From positions 186,001 through 250,000 of the forward strand of contig NZ_BAWM01000098.1 in the NCBI RefSeq assembly GCF_000759675.1: a stretch of 64,000 nt of DNA. The letters run 5' to 3'. The notes beneath the pieces are model-generated. The model was not told where the DNA came from. It was given only the letters and a program-made list of their open reading frames with translations, and searched no databases. Position 1 is the first letter of the stretch, and the number at the start of each line of letters is the position of its first letter. Position numbers and translations under genes: made by a program. Shown here in pieces: positions 53,031-62,812 of the stretch. The DNA comes from Neobacillus niacini (GTDB lineage: Bacteria; Bacillota; Bacilli; Bacillales; Cytobacillaceae).

Positions 53031-53103
53031 ATAAGAACTTATTATTAACCAAATGGAAAAAATGGGCATATATATAACCAACGACAAGTTTGGAGGAGAG
53101 AAC

Positions 53104-53346
53104 ATGCCCACCAATATAAATATATACAGCATTAAAATCAATAACATATCTAATAACGCCTCTATAAATATTGGCGATGCTCTCCATAATGCACCTTCCG
53201 CCCACACAAAATCACAAGGGGTTAACTCCTCATACGGAGATACTTCACCAACTACTTCAGGTATGGAAAATGTATTTATCGATCCCGATATGAATGATCA
53301 AGGAGACATTGCAAATCCAGCTAATGTCAATTCCAAGCAGTTATAA
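53104..53346 (+). CDS. GerPA/GerPF-family spore germination protein, copy 2
   Basis: 80 aa, ATG with GGAGGAGAG upstream. NIYSIKINNISNNASINIGDALHNAPSAHTK pattern and SSYGDTSPT; ends IDPDMNDQGDIANP. The N-S-H-T core of the family is changed to N-A-P-S-A-H-T. Paralogue of the next gene. Confidence 0.78.
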   Translation: MPTNINIYSIKINNISNNASINIGDALHNAPSAHTKSQGVNSSYGDTSPTTSGMENVFIDPDMNDQGDIANPANVNSKQL

Positions 53347-53378
53347 GGGTTTTCGTATTCAATGAAAGGAGTTTTTAA

Positions 53379-53621
53379 ATGCCTTACTTTATAAATATTT
53401 TCAACATTAAGACGAATGGAATTACCCAAAATGGGAATTTTGATATTGGAGCAACGATCCATAATAGTCATACAGCAAATTCAAAATTTGTTGGTGCTAA
53501 TTTTTCGTTAGGTGATTTCTCACCTTCATCATCCCTAATGGGCAATAGTAATTTTGATCCCGATGTGAGTGACCAAGACCAAATTGCTAATCCTTCACTT
53601 CCAATAAGCAACCAATTCTAA
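53379..53621 (+). CDS. GerPA/GerPF-family spore germination protein, copy 3
   Basis: 80 aa, GAAAGGAG site. INIFNIKTNGITQNGNFDIG, ATIHNSHTANSKFVGANFSL and NSNFDPDVSDQDQIANPS, i.e. close to copy 2, with the canonical NSHTANSK core. Three GerPA/PF paralogues precede an Hsp20 and a GerPC gene. Confidence 0.82.
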   Translation: MPYFINIFNIKTNGITQNGNFDIGATIHNSHTANSKFVGANFSLGDFSPSSSLMGNSNFDPDVSDQDQIANPSLPISNQF

Positions 53622-53705
53622 AGTCAACTTCTTGTGTAGCTGTCCCTCCCCAAATTAAAGGACAGCTATTTTAATACGTATGAAAAGCTGTAAGGGGGAA
53701 ACCTA

Positions 53706-54170
53706 ATGGACTATGAAAAAATAAAACAATGGATGGAAATTACACAAAAGTATCAAAACGGAAAGTTTTGGGAGATGGTTTTTGATGAGAATTCCCATGA
53801 TCAACTTGAGGAAGATGAGGGACGCAATGTAACCCCCAAGGAAAAGCCTCCATTGATGAAATATCCGACAACCGATATTTTTCAAACAGAAACAGATATC
53901 ATCCTCATTTTAGAGGTCCCAGGAGCGATTAAAGAAGATATTTCTTTATCCTTTTCTGGTACGAAACTGACAGTTCGAGGGCTGCTGCGGCCACCAATGA
54001 TTCAAGGTGTAACGATAAAGAGTGAAAGAAAATATGGTGAATTCGAAAGAAACATCAATTTACCTGAACCCGTTGATAGTAAAGATATTTTCGCAAGGTT
54101 TGAAAATGGACTTCTAATCATTAGTTATAAAAGAAGATATACAAGGGAAGAGACAATCATGATTCGTTGA
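53706..54170 (+). CDS. Hsp20/alpha-crystallin protein in spore germination group
   Basis: 154 aa. Charged N-terminus, then alpha-crystallin domain (residues about 55-145: YPTTDIFQTETDIILILEV, PGAIKEDISLSFSGTKLTVR, FERNINLPEPVDSKDIFARF, ENGLLIISYK). Small chaperone or CotP-like coat protein. Grouped between GerP paralogues, so most likely made in sporulation. Confidence 0.83.
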   Translation: MDYEKIKQWMEITQKYQNGKFWEMVFDENSHDQLEEDEGRNVTPKEKPPLMKYPTTDIFQTETDIILILEVPGAIKEDISLSFSGTKLTVRGLLRPPMIQGVTIKSERKYGEFERNINLPEPVDSKDIFARFENGLLIISYKRRYTREETIMIR

Positions 54171-54177
54171 CTAAGGT

Positions 54178-54852
54178 GTGGTGAGCATTATGCCTTTAAA
54201 AGGGAATAAATTTCCACAAGATGTGTATAAAAGAATAGAAGCATTAGAAAATCATATAAAAAGAGTGAATACGATTGAAGTATATATGAAACAGGTAATG
54301 CAGCTGGAAAAGCAGCTTGGGTTAATGAATAGGAGCGATATTTCAAAAGGGGAAAACATTAATACAGACTCAGTCAAAAGACTCGAAAAAAGGCTTTTAC
54401 TATTCGTAGAAGAAACCATTAAGGGACAATTAGAACCATTACAGAAAACGGTTAACAACTTATCTAAACGTATTTCCAATATCGAGCACCGTATATCCAC
54501 AATAGAGAAACTGTATAGTGAAAACATGGATACGAATGAAACCGAAATAGAAGATAATAAACCAAATGCTAAAGAGTGGCCGGTTATATACCAGGAATTT
54601 AAGGTAGAAAAATTATATATTGATAAATATGAACAGGTCAATAATCTAGGAAACTTAGGAATTAGAGAACTAAGCGGACATTTAAATATTGGCACAACCT
54701 TTGGTAACGGTGCTATCCCAAAGGAACTTTTTACCGAATTGATAGAGGAATTAGACAAACTGAAGGAAAAGAAAGTAAAACAAAAGGATGAACAGGAACA
54801 AGGAATGGATAGTATGGACAGCAAAGATATCAAGGAGGTTCCTAAAAATTGA
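54178..54852 (+). CDS. gerPC: GerPC-like spore germination protein
   Basis: Up to 224 aa. Amphipathic helices (RIEALENHIKRVNTIEVYMK; SKRISNIEHRISTIEKLY) and the diagnostic C-terminal block VEKLYIDKYEQVNNLGNLGI then RELSGHLNIGTTFGNG. Codons at 54178 and 54181 are GTG and an ATG is at 54190; the ribosome site AAGGTG does not separate them, so the start is uncertain by four codons. Follows Hsp20 by 7 bases. Confidence 0.82.
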   Translation: MVSIMPLKGNKFPQDVYKRIEALENHIKRVNTIEVYMKQVMQLEKQLGLMNRSDISKGENINTDSVKRLEKRLLLFVEETIKGQLEPLQKTVNNLSKRISNIEHRISTIEKLYSENMDTNETEIEDNKPNAKEWPVIYQEFKVEKLYIDKYEQVNNLGNLGIRELSGHLNIGTTFGNGAIPKELFTELIEELDKLKEKKVKQKDEQEQGMDSMDSKDIKEVPKN

Positions 54853-54882
54853 TGGGCCACACCAAAATCATCGACATTTAGT

Positions 54883-54916
54883 GCTGAGTGCTAATCATGG
54901 ACACTCAGCTTTTTAT
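54883..54916 (+). terminator. Terminator of the germination operon
   Basis: GCTGAGTG and CACTCAGC stem followed by TTTTTATTTTT, right after gerPC-like gene. Confidence 0.9.
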
Positions 54917-54985
54917 TTTTAGCATATAGAAACTCCTTGGGTGTTATTAATCCAACACTTCTTCTCATCTCAGGCTGCGTTACCA
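54891..54985 (-). pseudogene. Possible transposase C-terminal remnant
   Basis: A 31-codon frame read on the minus strand carries MRRSVGLITPKEFLYAKNKK and resembles the tail of an insertion-sequence transposase (a P-x-E-F-x type end); no start signals and no inverted repeats. Origin is uncertain and it overlaps the terminator above. Confidence 0.22.
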
Positions 54986-55055
54986 TTATTATAGTACAAA
55001 TAAATACCCCACCTTCCTTACAGAAAGTGAGGCTTATAATATAAAATCCTAAATT

Positions 55056-58000
55056 TTATGCTTCAGCGCCCTGGTAAATTCGAAATGCTGGAACAATGGT
55101 GTCCGAAACAATTTCTTTTCCTTTTTCACGAATGAAGTCCAATTTATAATAGGCGTCGAATCTTTGGCTGATTTCTGTTTTCACCAGTTCAGGTGGAGTT
55201 ACGACGATGAATTGGAACTTCAGTTTTTCAGCAACTGCAAAGATCGGGTCAAGGACATGTGCCGATGCAGCTTGTCCGAACGGATTATCACAAACTAATG
55301 GAACCCAGCTTTGATCGGTTTCGCTTTTAACCGATAGTAACATCATCATCATAACCATTCGGGCTGATAACTTTTGTCCTCCACTACCATCCGATTTCGT
55401 TTTAGAACCTTGATTAATCGTCTGCCAGGTTGAATAATGCTCTCTTTGCGGTTTCCCGTACATGAAGGCATTATCCGTTCGCATATTATAGACGAGCAGC
55501 TCGGGATATCGATTTCGAAGTGATACAAATAAAATTTGCTCATCACTAATGAGTTGTTTTATTTCTTCATCTAGCAATCGATTATTATCATCTATCATAT
55601 CAAATTGTTTGGTAATTTTGTTAATGGCAGCTACAAAATGTTGCTTCAGCAGTGGTTCGATATCTTCAGGCTTTTTAGGTAAGATGTCTTCTTTGAGCTG
55701 TACGAGCGGAAAGGATCCACGTTCATTTTTCAGCTTCATTTTCGCAACCATCGAACGAATTGCCTCCGAAATGCTCATCATTTTCATGCTGGCACGGCTG
55801 GCCCAGAAGTTTTGAGCCTTTTCAGCCCTTTCTTTGTCGCGTTCTAATTGTTCCAATCCACTTTGTGAAAAACGCTTCATATTTTTAACAATGCTTTGGA
55901 TATGCGTATAATGCCTTGTATCCAAATGGTCTAGTGTAGTTAATACTTCATTTTTAAAACGAATCTCCCAATCTTTGCCTTCAATCGTAAGCTTTAAATT
56001 ACGCAATGATTGATCAATTTTCGCATGCTTCTCTTGCCCTTCTTCCTGAATCGCTTGATGCTCTTCACACCAGGATAAGATACATCCTTTTCCTTGACTC
56101 TTAATTTTTTCTAAATCATTGTTCGTAAATGCTGCCGCTTCCTCCTTTAGGATAACGGATAAGGTTAACAAATCTCCTTCATAAACTGTAATATTCGATT
56201 CAGTTTCTTTTTGGCGTTTCTCAGCTTGCTTTACTTCCTCTTTCGTTAATTTCGTTTGGTCCTTAATTTCTAAGTCCTTTACTTCTAAGTCTATTTCTTC
56301 CCATTTTTCAGGCTGTTTTTCATGCTTTTCAATCTTTTTTCCTGACTTGTCACGCTGTTCGGTCGCATGCTTTAAGGACGTTTCAGCTACTGTTACAGCC
56401 GTTCCTTGTTCCCTTTCTTCTTTTTCCGCTGCCTTCGCTTCCTTCTGTGCACTTTGCAGCATATTTTCTAATATACTTATAGGTTCCTCTGGTTCTGGAG
56501 CTTTACTCCAATCCTCATTGTGAGCATTAAGTTTTTTCTCTAATTTCTTTTGCTGCTTTTGTTCTGTTTCTTTTCTTGCTTGAAGAACAAGTAATTCTCT
56601 GGCCTGTTCTTCTTTTGATTTTTGGAGCTGTTTTAGCTCATCGATACTTCCATTTATCTCTTTTAATAAATGTGGAGATAAGCGTGGGACCTCTTCACAT
56701 AGGTCTGTTTTTTCATCAGCAGGAAAAACCGCTTCTTCAATAAAGAAGGCTATCTTCTTTATATTTTGTTCGGTTTTAAGCCTCCATTCTAAATACGTAT
56801 GATTCCACTGGTTTTGTAGTTCAACGATACTTTGGTGCTCTTTTCCTATTTCTTGCTGCTGAAGGCCTAAGGATTCCTTTTGCTTCTCTTTCTCTAGTTT
56901 CACCCGTTTATTTTCTTGGTTCAGAGTTTTTTCTTGATTAAACTCCTCTAATGTTTCCACATTTCTTGTAAGCTTTTCTATCTTACCTTTTGTTTTTTCC
57001 AGCTGTTCTTTTAACCCGATCTGTAATTCTTTTTCTTTTTCTTCTTGTGTTTTGATTTCCTGTAATTTCGTTTTCAGAGAAAGAAGAGCGTTTTGTTCCT
57101 GATTAAAAGATTTTTCAATATCACTAGAAAGCTCACTTGATAAAAAACGATCAATTTCTTTTAAAATACGACGTAAGGAGGTTTCTGTTTTTTCAATTTC
57201 AAAAAGTGTATCTTTCTTGTCTTCTATTTGTTTAGCAATCTTTACTTTCCAGTTGGTGAATTGATTTTTATCACTTAATAGGTCTTTCTCGGTTCCGTTA
57301 ATGATGACAAAGGATGGTTGGTGATTTACACTGTTCATTTCCTCACGCATAAAAATCGGAACAGGACTCTTAAACATTCTTCCTGAAAGAACCTGCTGAT
57401 TAATTTTTTGCCATTGCTGCCCGCTTACGACCAAACCGTATGGAAGGAGCGGATACGTCATAAGGGTATTCACCATTTCCTCTGTACTTAATGATTGGAG
57501 AAATTGGGTTCCATAAAAAACATCTATTCCAGTCTTCTCATCGATCCATTCCTTTAATTCTTTCACATCTTTATTCGCAATCCAGAAGGGCTCATCGTTT
57601 AAGGAATGGTCGAGTTGCGTTTCCCAAAGTTCTTTTTTTATTTGTTCCCCTTGGTGTCGGTTATTACCCAGTATTTCTTCTATTTGTATTGCATACTTGG
57701 ATAAGACTGAGTGAGTAAAAGGCGCAGTTACATCATCTAATAAACCATGAAGTTTATCTAATAGTTTTGCTTCTCTTTGCATTTGCACTTCATTTGCTGC
57801 CTTTAATTCTTCAGATTTTTCTTCTGAAAACTTAATTGATTGGACTAGGGTCCCATGTGAAGTGGCAAGTTGATTTTGCACTTCACTAGATTCTTTATCT
57901 TTTATTTGCAACTCTACTAACTTTGCCTTTTTATCTTCAATTTGCTTAGAAAGACTGTCGATTAACCCCTTAAAGTCATAGGTTAAGCGGTCGCCAAATT

Positions 58001-59513
58001 CTTGGATGAGTGTCGCTTCCTTAGTCTCAAAGGTATGCAGTTGGGTATATAGGAAATCAATTTCAGTACTTAGCTGAGCAATGTCTTTTGTCTTTTGTTT
58101 ATCCTGACGCGACAGCTCCATTGCTTTTTTATTTAGGAACTTTTGATACCCCAAATACTGTTTAACGCCTTCTTGTATCGATAGAAAGGATTGCTCCCAT
58201 TGCTTTCTAGCTTCTTGCTTGATTTCATCCATTCTTTGATTCACTTGCTCTAAGCCGCTATTTTGTTCCAATGTCGCTATCTGTTGCGAAAGAGAACGAA
58301 TACTTTGTTCGTTTTCACTCCACTCTTTCAATAAAGCTTGAAAGACCAGCAGTTCTTTTCGTTCCTGTTTCTCTTTAACGATTTCTTGTAAGGAAGTATG
58401 TTTATCTCTTTCTTCCACTAATTTCTTATCCCAATTCATGACCTCTCTGTGTGCTCTTGCAAACTCTAAATTATCTTTTTGATAGCGTAGTTCTGCTTGT
58501 CTTATGGTTAATTTCTCCATGTCTTTTTCTAAAGTAAGCAGCGTTTCCTCTTCCGATTGCTTCAAATGCTCTAGCGCACCAAGCAATTGTCTTCCTACCT
58601 TTATACTTTCATTAACAATTTCTTTATGCTCTATTCCTTTAGCTAGGTGCTCTTCAAATGGGACGATGTCTTCTAAAAATTCTTTATGGGCTTGCTCTCT
58701 TTTTAAGAGAACAGGCAGGTCCTTAGCGATACTGGCCTGACTTTTGAAAATTTCCACAAGATCGTTCTTTTGATGTTCCGTTCGGTGCAAGACTTGACTA
58801 ACAGTTGGAATAATTCGTTTTTGGAACAGGGAATGATCATCCTCAGCTCCTTCAAAGTATTTTCCAACACCGCCTTCATCCTTGTTGATATCCTTCATAA
58901 TATCCCAGTCTTTACGGTTAATCCCGTATGTATCAAGGATACGATAGTGCTTCTTCGTATCTCGGTAAACGTCAAATCCGTTCCATTTTAAATAGTCCTT
59001 CAAGCTTTCGGTATCAGCAACCTCATCATTTTCAAAGAGTGGGATATGCTCAAGTGCTGCCTCTTCTTTCCGTTCAAATTCTCTTGTATAAAAAGTAATA
59101 TTCGGGAGGATCTTTGCTTCTTGTTCCAACGTTCTACTTTCATTTCCACTTTCTTCACTCATCGAGATTCGCTGTTCGGCAGAGAACATTCCTCCCGTTA
59201 TCAGGTGCCGTCGGTCAGCACCGTCCAATTCCCATTGAATGAGAACATGAAAGGTATAGGGTATAAATTGCTCCTTATTATTAAAGAAGAACTGCTGATA
59301 ATATCGATTGTTTTGTTTACCCCACGAAGTTCCAGGTTTGAGTATTTGAAAGATTGTTTGAAGGAACACACCTTTCCCACCGCCATTCATCATCGCTATG
59401 AGGCCATTTGTTGATGTCTCTTCATTATGGAAATTAAAAGTGGTATCTTTATATTGCTTTTGCATGCCATCATACTTCAGGTTAACAATTCTAATTCGAT
59501 GGATTTTCGGCAT
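55056..59513 (-). CDS. jetC: Wadjet SMC-like ATPase (JetC)
   Basis: 1485 aa. P-loop MMNGGGKGV at residues 41-49 (Lys47 intact, Gly48 instead of Ser/Thr), long heptad coiled coil (about 290-470 and 760-1250), signature GSGGQKLSARM near residue 1376, Walker B LVCDNPFGQA near 1405. This is the motor of an SMC-kleisin complex that recognises and extrudes plasmid DNA. ATG 59513 has AGGAGG six bases upstream; 23 bases overlap the JetB gene. Downstream is a weak hairpin on the minus strand at about 55000-55030. Confidence 0.85.
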   Translation of the reverse strand: MPKIHRIRIVNLKYDGMQKQYKDTTFNFHNEETSTNGLIAMMNGGGKGVFLQTIFQILKPGTSWGKQNNRYYQQFFFNNKEQFIPYTFHVLIQWELDGADRRHLITGGMFSAEQRISMSEESGNESRTLEQEAKILPNITFYTREFERKEEAALEHIPLFENDEVADTESLKDYLKWNGFDVYRDTKKHYRILDTYGINRKDWDIMKDINKDEGGVGKYFEGAEDDHSLFQKRIIPTVSQVLHRTEHQKNDLVEIFKSQASIAKDLPVLLKREQAHKEFLEDIVPFEEHLAKGIEHKEIVNESIKVGRQLLGALEHLKQSEEETLLTLEKDMEKLTIRQAELRYQKDNLEFARAHREVMNWDKKLVEERDKHTSLQEIVKEKQERKELLVFQALLKEWSENEQSIRSLSQQIATLEQNSGLEQVNQRMDEIKQEARKQWEQSFLSIQEGVKQYLGYQKFLNKKAMELSRQDKQKTKDIAQLSTEIDFLYTQLHTFETKEATLIQEFGDRLTYDFKGLIDSLSKQIEDKKAKLVELQIKDKESSEVQNQLATSHGTLVQSIKFSEEKSEELKAANEVQMQREAKLLDKLHGLLDDVTAPFTHSVLSKYAIQIEEILGNNRHQGEQIKKELWETQLDHSLNDEPFWIANKDVKELKEWIDEKTGIDVFYGTQFLQSLSTEEMVNTLMTYPLLPYGLVVSGQQWQKINQQVLSGRMFKSPVPIFMREEMNSVNHQPSFVIINGTEKDLLSDKNQFTNWKVKIAKQIEDKKDTLFEIEKTETSLRRILKEIDRFLSSELSSDIEKSFNQEQNALLSLKTKLQEIKTQEEKEKELQIGLKEQLEKTKGKIEKLTRNVETLEEFNQEKTLNQENKRVKLEKEKQKESLGLQQQEIGKEHQSIVELQNQWNHTYLEWRLKTEQNIKKIAFFIEEAVFPADEKTDLCEEVPRLSPHLLKEINGSIDELKQLQKSKEEQARELLVLQARKETEQKQQKKLEKKLNAHNEDWSKAPEPEEPISILENMLQSAQKEAKAAEKEEREQGTAVTVAETSLKHATEQRDKSGKKIEKHEKQPEKWEEIDLEVKDLEIKDQTKLTKEEVKQAEKRQKETESNITVYEGDLLTLSVILKEEAAAFTNNDLEKIKSQGKGCILSWCEEHQAIQEEGQEKHAKIDQSLRNLKLTIEGKDWEIRFKNEVLTTLDHLDTRHYTHIQSIVKNMKRFSQSGLEQLERDKERAEKAQNFWASRASMKMMSISEAIRSMVAKMKLKNERGSFPLVQLKEDILPKKPEDIEPLLKQHFVAAINKITKQFDMIDDNNRLLDEEIKQLISDEQILFVSLRNRYPELLVYNMRTDNAFMYGKPQREHYSTWQTINQGSKTKSDGSGGQKLSARMVMMMMLLSVKSETDQSWVPLVCDNPFGQAASAHVLDPIFAVAEKLKFQFIVVTPPELVKTEISQRFDAYYKLDFIREKGKEIVSDTIVPAFRIYQGAEA

Positions 59514-60240
59514 GCTCACCCTCCTCTGTTGTCATTACCTTTTTAAATAGTTCATAACGATCATAATCGTGATACAGGTATTCTATTCGCTCAAAAAGCT
59601 CTTGTTTTGGAATCGCCTTAGCTATATCGTCCCGATCAAGAATGACGATCAGCCCCTCAGTCTCTAATAAGCGCATAGCTCCGGCAATTAAACCGATTCT
59701 GGTTCGTCTATTTCCTTTTTTAACTCCATAATCATCGGTGTCAACCTCCATGTATTTCCATGTTGTCACAACTTCTTTCATATCGATTCGTTCTTCTTCT
59801 CCGAAGGTAGGTTTAGCTTTAAGAATACTATCCCAATTAGTAATTAGATCGTTGACTTGCCGTTCTAATGCGTAGTAGCTAATCCCTTCCCGCTTCGTAC
59901 GGATTTTTGCAGCTTGGTTGCGGTCGATGCTTGCTAAAAATGACATAATGACAACACTAATAAGATGAAAGTGTTTTTTCGTTTCGATTTGCCGATGCTT
60001 TTCTTTCATATGGGTAAAATTCGTAGCAAAGACGGAGCCGGTTGGCTGGACAACTAATTGGATGCGTTTAGGCGATTCAATGATATATGTACCTGATTCG
60101 TCTGCTAATAGAAGAACTGTCTGTCTCACTTCCGGGTCAAAATAAGTCTGGAAGTGTTCACTATTTTCGTCGATTACTTTATCTTTTAATAGAGTAAAAT
60201 AGACAGCGGATGCTTTTTTGATACTATCTGCATTCATCAT
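59491..60240 (-). CDS. jetB: Wadjet KITE-type subunit (JetB)
   Basis: 249 aa. Residues with HTH-like features at the C-terminal half (TRIGLIAGAMRLLETEGLIVILDRDDIAK). Size and order match JetB (winged-helix KITE subunit) of type III Wadjet (DUF6063-like). ATG at 60240 preceded by GGAGG; ATGA overlap with JetA stop. Links SMC to kleisin. Confidence 0.78.
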   Translation of the reverse strand: MMNADSIKKASAVYFTLLKDKVIDENSEHFQTYFDPEVRQTVLLLADESGTYIIESPKRIQLVVQPTGSVFATNFTHMKEKHRQIETKKHFHLISVVIMSFLASIDRNQAAKIRTKREGISYYALERQVNDLITNWDSILKAKPTFGEEERIDMKEVVTTWKYMEVDTDDYGVKKGNRRTRIGLIAGAMRLLETEGLIVILDRDDIAKAIPKQELFERIEYLYHDYDRYELFKKVMTTEEGEHAENPSN

Positions 60241-61742
60241 TTCTCCTCCTGTACACATATTTTAAAAGGTGTTATTTTCATTTGATACCATAGGAAGGGC
60301 TCCGCTCGATGATCAAACTCGGTAAAGATCTTTGAGCCCTCAAACACTTGAAATTGAGGGTATTCCTTCATTAATTTATATAGAAGAATTTCTCTCTCAT
60401 CGCTTAATGTTTCTTCCTTCCGATGCATCACTTGAACCTTCAGTGGCTTTTTATCGAACATCATCCACAAATCAATGGTTTCAGATTCCTCAAACCATAA
60501 ATCCTGTACTTCTAATGGCATCGTTTTTAAATCAGCTAACGAAAACTCTCCGTTTGTTTGTAAAAATTGAAAAACATAACTCCATGCCTTAATAACAGAA
60601 TCCCAGTTAGTCACCCGCATACGGGTAATGCCTTCTTCTGTCGCATCTTCGACCACCGTATCCGTTATTAGTTTTTCATCGAATTCTTGTTCACCCCAAA
60701 TCCAATCAAGCGGCAAAATAAATTCATTCTTCGGTGAGAATAATGGAGAAAGGATTTTTTCGATACCCGAAAAACGATGGACTCCTTCCTTCATTAACCA
60801 ATTTTCATAAATGTGCTCTCGAAATGAAACCAGGCTATTTTCCCAAAACAATGAAGGGTTTTCCGCTTTTAATTTCATCTCATATGAAATATTTTGAATA
60901 ACAAGCTTGGCAAAACGATCATGCAATTGCCTTGTATGGCCAATTTTTTCTTGGAGAAGAATTAATTCCTTCTGAATATAATCATCTTCTTCATTCCTTC
61001 GTTTCGTTTTATCTATCATGCTTGTGATAGTTCGGAAGTGATTTTTTTCTTCTTCAAATTGCTTTTCAATTTCAACACGATTGTCTGCCCTTTGCCATTC
61101 CTCTTCAATCAATAAAATTTTGGGGTTGTTGATCATTTCCTTTTGAAAAGTGAATTCCTTTGCCATTAAGCGGTTTACGCGTGAAATGAGGTGATCGAGG
61201 TTTCGAGTAGCTTTTCTAAAATTACCGTTCTTAATTAGCTGCATACTATAAAGTTGTTCAATGGTGATGGAGAATTCCTCGGCCATTTCCCTGCTCATAA
61301 AAATCATTTCCTGAGAGACATCTGTGAGTTTATAAACAATCGATCCGCCAATCTCTAAATTGGTATATAATTCATCCATCGTGACATAGCGAAAGACCTG
61401 AGTCTCCCAAGATTGTCTGATTTCATCGTAATATGAGGCCTCAAATGGTTTGCTATACTCTTCCTTTCCCTGATACAACAACCCGCTTGTAATCCGTTCA
61501 ATTTGCTTATCGTCTGCTAGAAGCTTCATTTGTTTGATAGAGTCTTCAACCATGTACTTGATATCTGATTTACGTCGATGATCATCATCGTTTAATTCTC
61601 GATAAAAGATGGTGAGGAGCACCTGCATAAGAATGGTTTGGATATGAGGTTTCAGCTCACCCACTTCCATTCCCCTCCCAAGCTCAAACAGTGGATTTAA
61701 TCGTTGCATTCGCTGGGCGAATCCTTCCCATGATTCGTTCAC
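60237..61742 (-). CDS. jetA: Wadjet kleisin-type subunit (JetA)
   Basis: 501 aa. GTG 61742 is preferred: it overlaps the JetD stop (GTGA) and has GGAGG eight bases upstream; the ATG five codons earlier lacks spacing. Helical, with long amphipathic segments (WQRADNRVEIEKQFEEEKNH) and C-terminal winged-helix features. Position fits JetA, which bridges the SMC heads. Confidence 0.78.
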   Translation of the reverse strand: MNESWEGFAQRMQRLNPLFELGRGMEVGELKPHIQTILMQVLLTIFYRELNDDDHRRKSDIKYMVEDSIKQMKLLADDKQIERITSGLLYQGKEEYSKPFEASYYDEIRQSWETQVFRYVTMDELYTNLEIGGSIVYKLTDVSQEMIFMSREMAEEFSITIEQLYSMQLIKNGNFRKATRNLDHLISRVNRLMAKEFTFQKEMINNPKILLIEEEWQRADNRVEIEKQFEEEKNHFRTITSMIDKTKRRNEEDDYIQKELILLQEKIGHTRQLHDRFAKLVIQNISYEMKLKAENPSLFWENSLVSFREHIYENWLMKEGVHRFSGIEKILSPLFSPKNEFILPLDWIWGEQEFDEKLITDTVVEDATEEGITRMRVTNWDSVIKAWSYVFQFLQTNGEFSLADLKTMPLEVQDLWFEESETIDLWMMFDKKPLKVQVMHRKEETLSDEREILLYKLMKEYPQFQVFEGSKIFTEFDHRAEPFLWYQMKITPFKICVQEEK

Positions 61743-62812
61743 ATCCATCTCCTCCATGTTTCAATTGTTAAGACTTCTTGCGGGATCCGTTTATTTTCCT
61801 GCCATAATTGCATTAATAGGTTTTGCTCCTCTTCGGTAAACCATTGAAAGAAGGCCTCACGGTATTTGAGATTTTGTGTTTGGCCTTGTTTTTGGTCATT
61901 CCTTTGTTCCAGACATTCAAGCATTTTGCGATAAATTTTTAAGGCAGGCTGAATACTGCATTCCGGGTATTTTTCGATAAGTCGAATGATGATACCATAT
62001 CCTTCCGTATCAAGATCCCCTGTATAATAGAAAAGATAGGATTTAGCTGGAAACATTCGGAAGAAGAAGGAAAAGCTCCGTTCAATTTTCTTCCCTTCAC
62101 CATAAATAATCAGTTCAGGTTCATAATCGAGTTGATTAGCTTCCAATAACTTAATAGAAGTATGAAAGAAAGATAGATTCTCAACAATCAGTACCCGCTG
62201 AATATCTTTGATTTCTTTCCCTTGTTTCATCCAAAATACAAATGGCTCACCGTAGTTCACCATTTTAAGCTGCTCTTCAGAAATTCCAATTCTAGCTAAA
62301 AATCCTTTTCCATCAGGAAAGCTTTCAATGTCTAGTAAGAATTTTTCATGGCCAAAGAGCTCCAAACTTCTTTCTTCGAATGACACGATCTCGCGTTCCT
62401 GCATGGATTGGAGAAAAGAATATAAATTGTCGATTCGGTCCCATTCTTCTTTCGTTTGCCATTCGGGATGCCGTTCATAAAAGGAAAAATCAAACTGATC
62501 ACTTAATTTCATCATCGCGAGACGATCCCATTTGGTGTTATGAACTTTTATATTAACCCAGTAATATAATGGAAGCGCTGGTGTTCTACCATTATATTGA
62601 TTATTTTGAATCGGGATAAGTTGTCCCTCATCCTGCAAGGTTTCAACCGCACGATAAAACAACGAATAACCGTCCATTTCAAAATAATCATCCATAAGCT
62701 TGCGCAACTGTAGTTCTAAATCGTTAATATTTATCTTCTTTTTTTGTTTAGGGTGTTGAATATCAGCTATAAAACCTCTCACCCGTGTTTCAATTACATT
62801 GATTGTACTCAC
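61739..62812 (-). CDS. jetD: Wadjet toprim nuclease subunit (JetD)
   Basis: 357 aa. C-terminal Toprim-like DUF2220 fold: acidic VLIVENLSFF with E211 and YYTGDLDTEGYGI with D266, D268 and E270 that hold the metal. It cleaves the plasmid after DNA extrusion stalls. N-terminal part is the arm domain (WDRIDNLYSFLQSMQERE). First gene of the four-gene operon; the order JetD-JetA-JetB-JetC suggests type III. GTG start with AAAGTAGG close before it. Confidence 0.85.
   Translation of the reverse strand: MSTINVIETRVRGFIADIQHPKQKKKININDLELQLRKLMDDYFEMDGYSLFYRAVETLQDEGQLIPIQNNQYNGRTPALPLYYWVNIKVHNTKWDRLAMMKLSDQFDFSFYERHPEWQTKEEWDRIDNLYSFLQSMQEREIVSFEERSLELFGHEKFLLDIESFPDGKGFLARIGISEEQLKMVNYGEPFVFWMKQGKEIKDIQRVLIVENLSFFHTSIKLLEANQLDYEPELIIYGEGKKIERSFSFFFRMFPAKSYLFYYTGDLDTEGYGIIIRLIEKYPECSIQPALKIYRKMLECLEQRNDQKQGQTQNLKYREAFFQWFTEEEQNLLMQLWQENKRIPQEVLTIETWRRWM

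Noticed and set aside
54252..54860. A 202-codon minus-strand frame opposite the GerPC-like gene
   Set aside because: Antisense to a gene with clear family motifs; Ser/Phe/Leu-rich shadow composition and no ribosome site.
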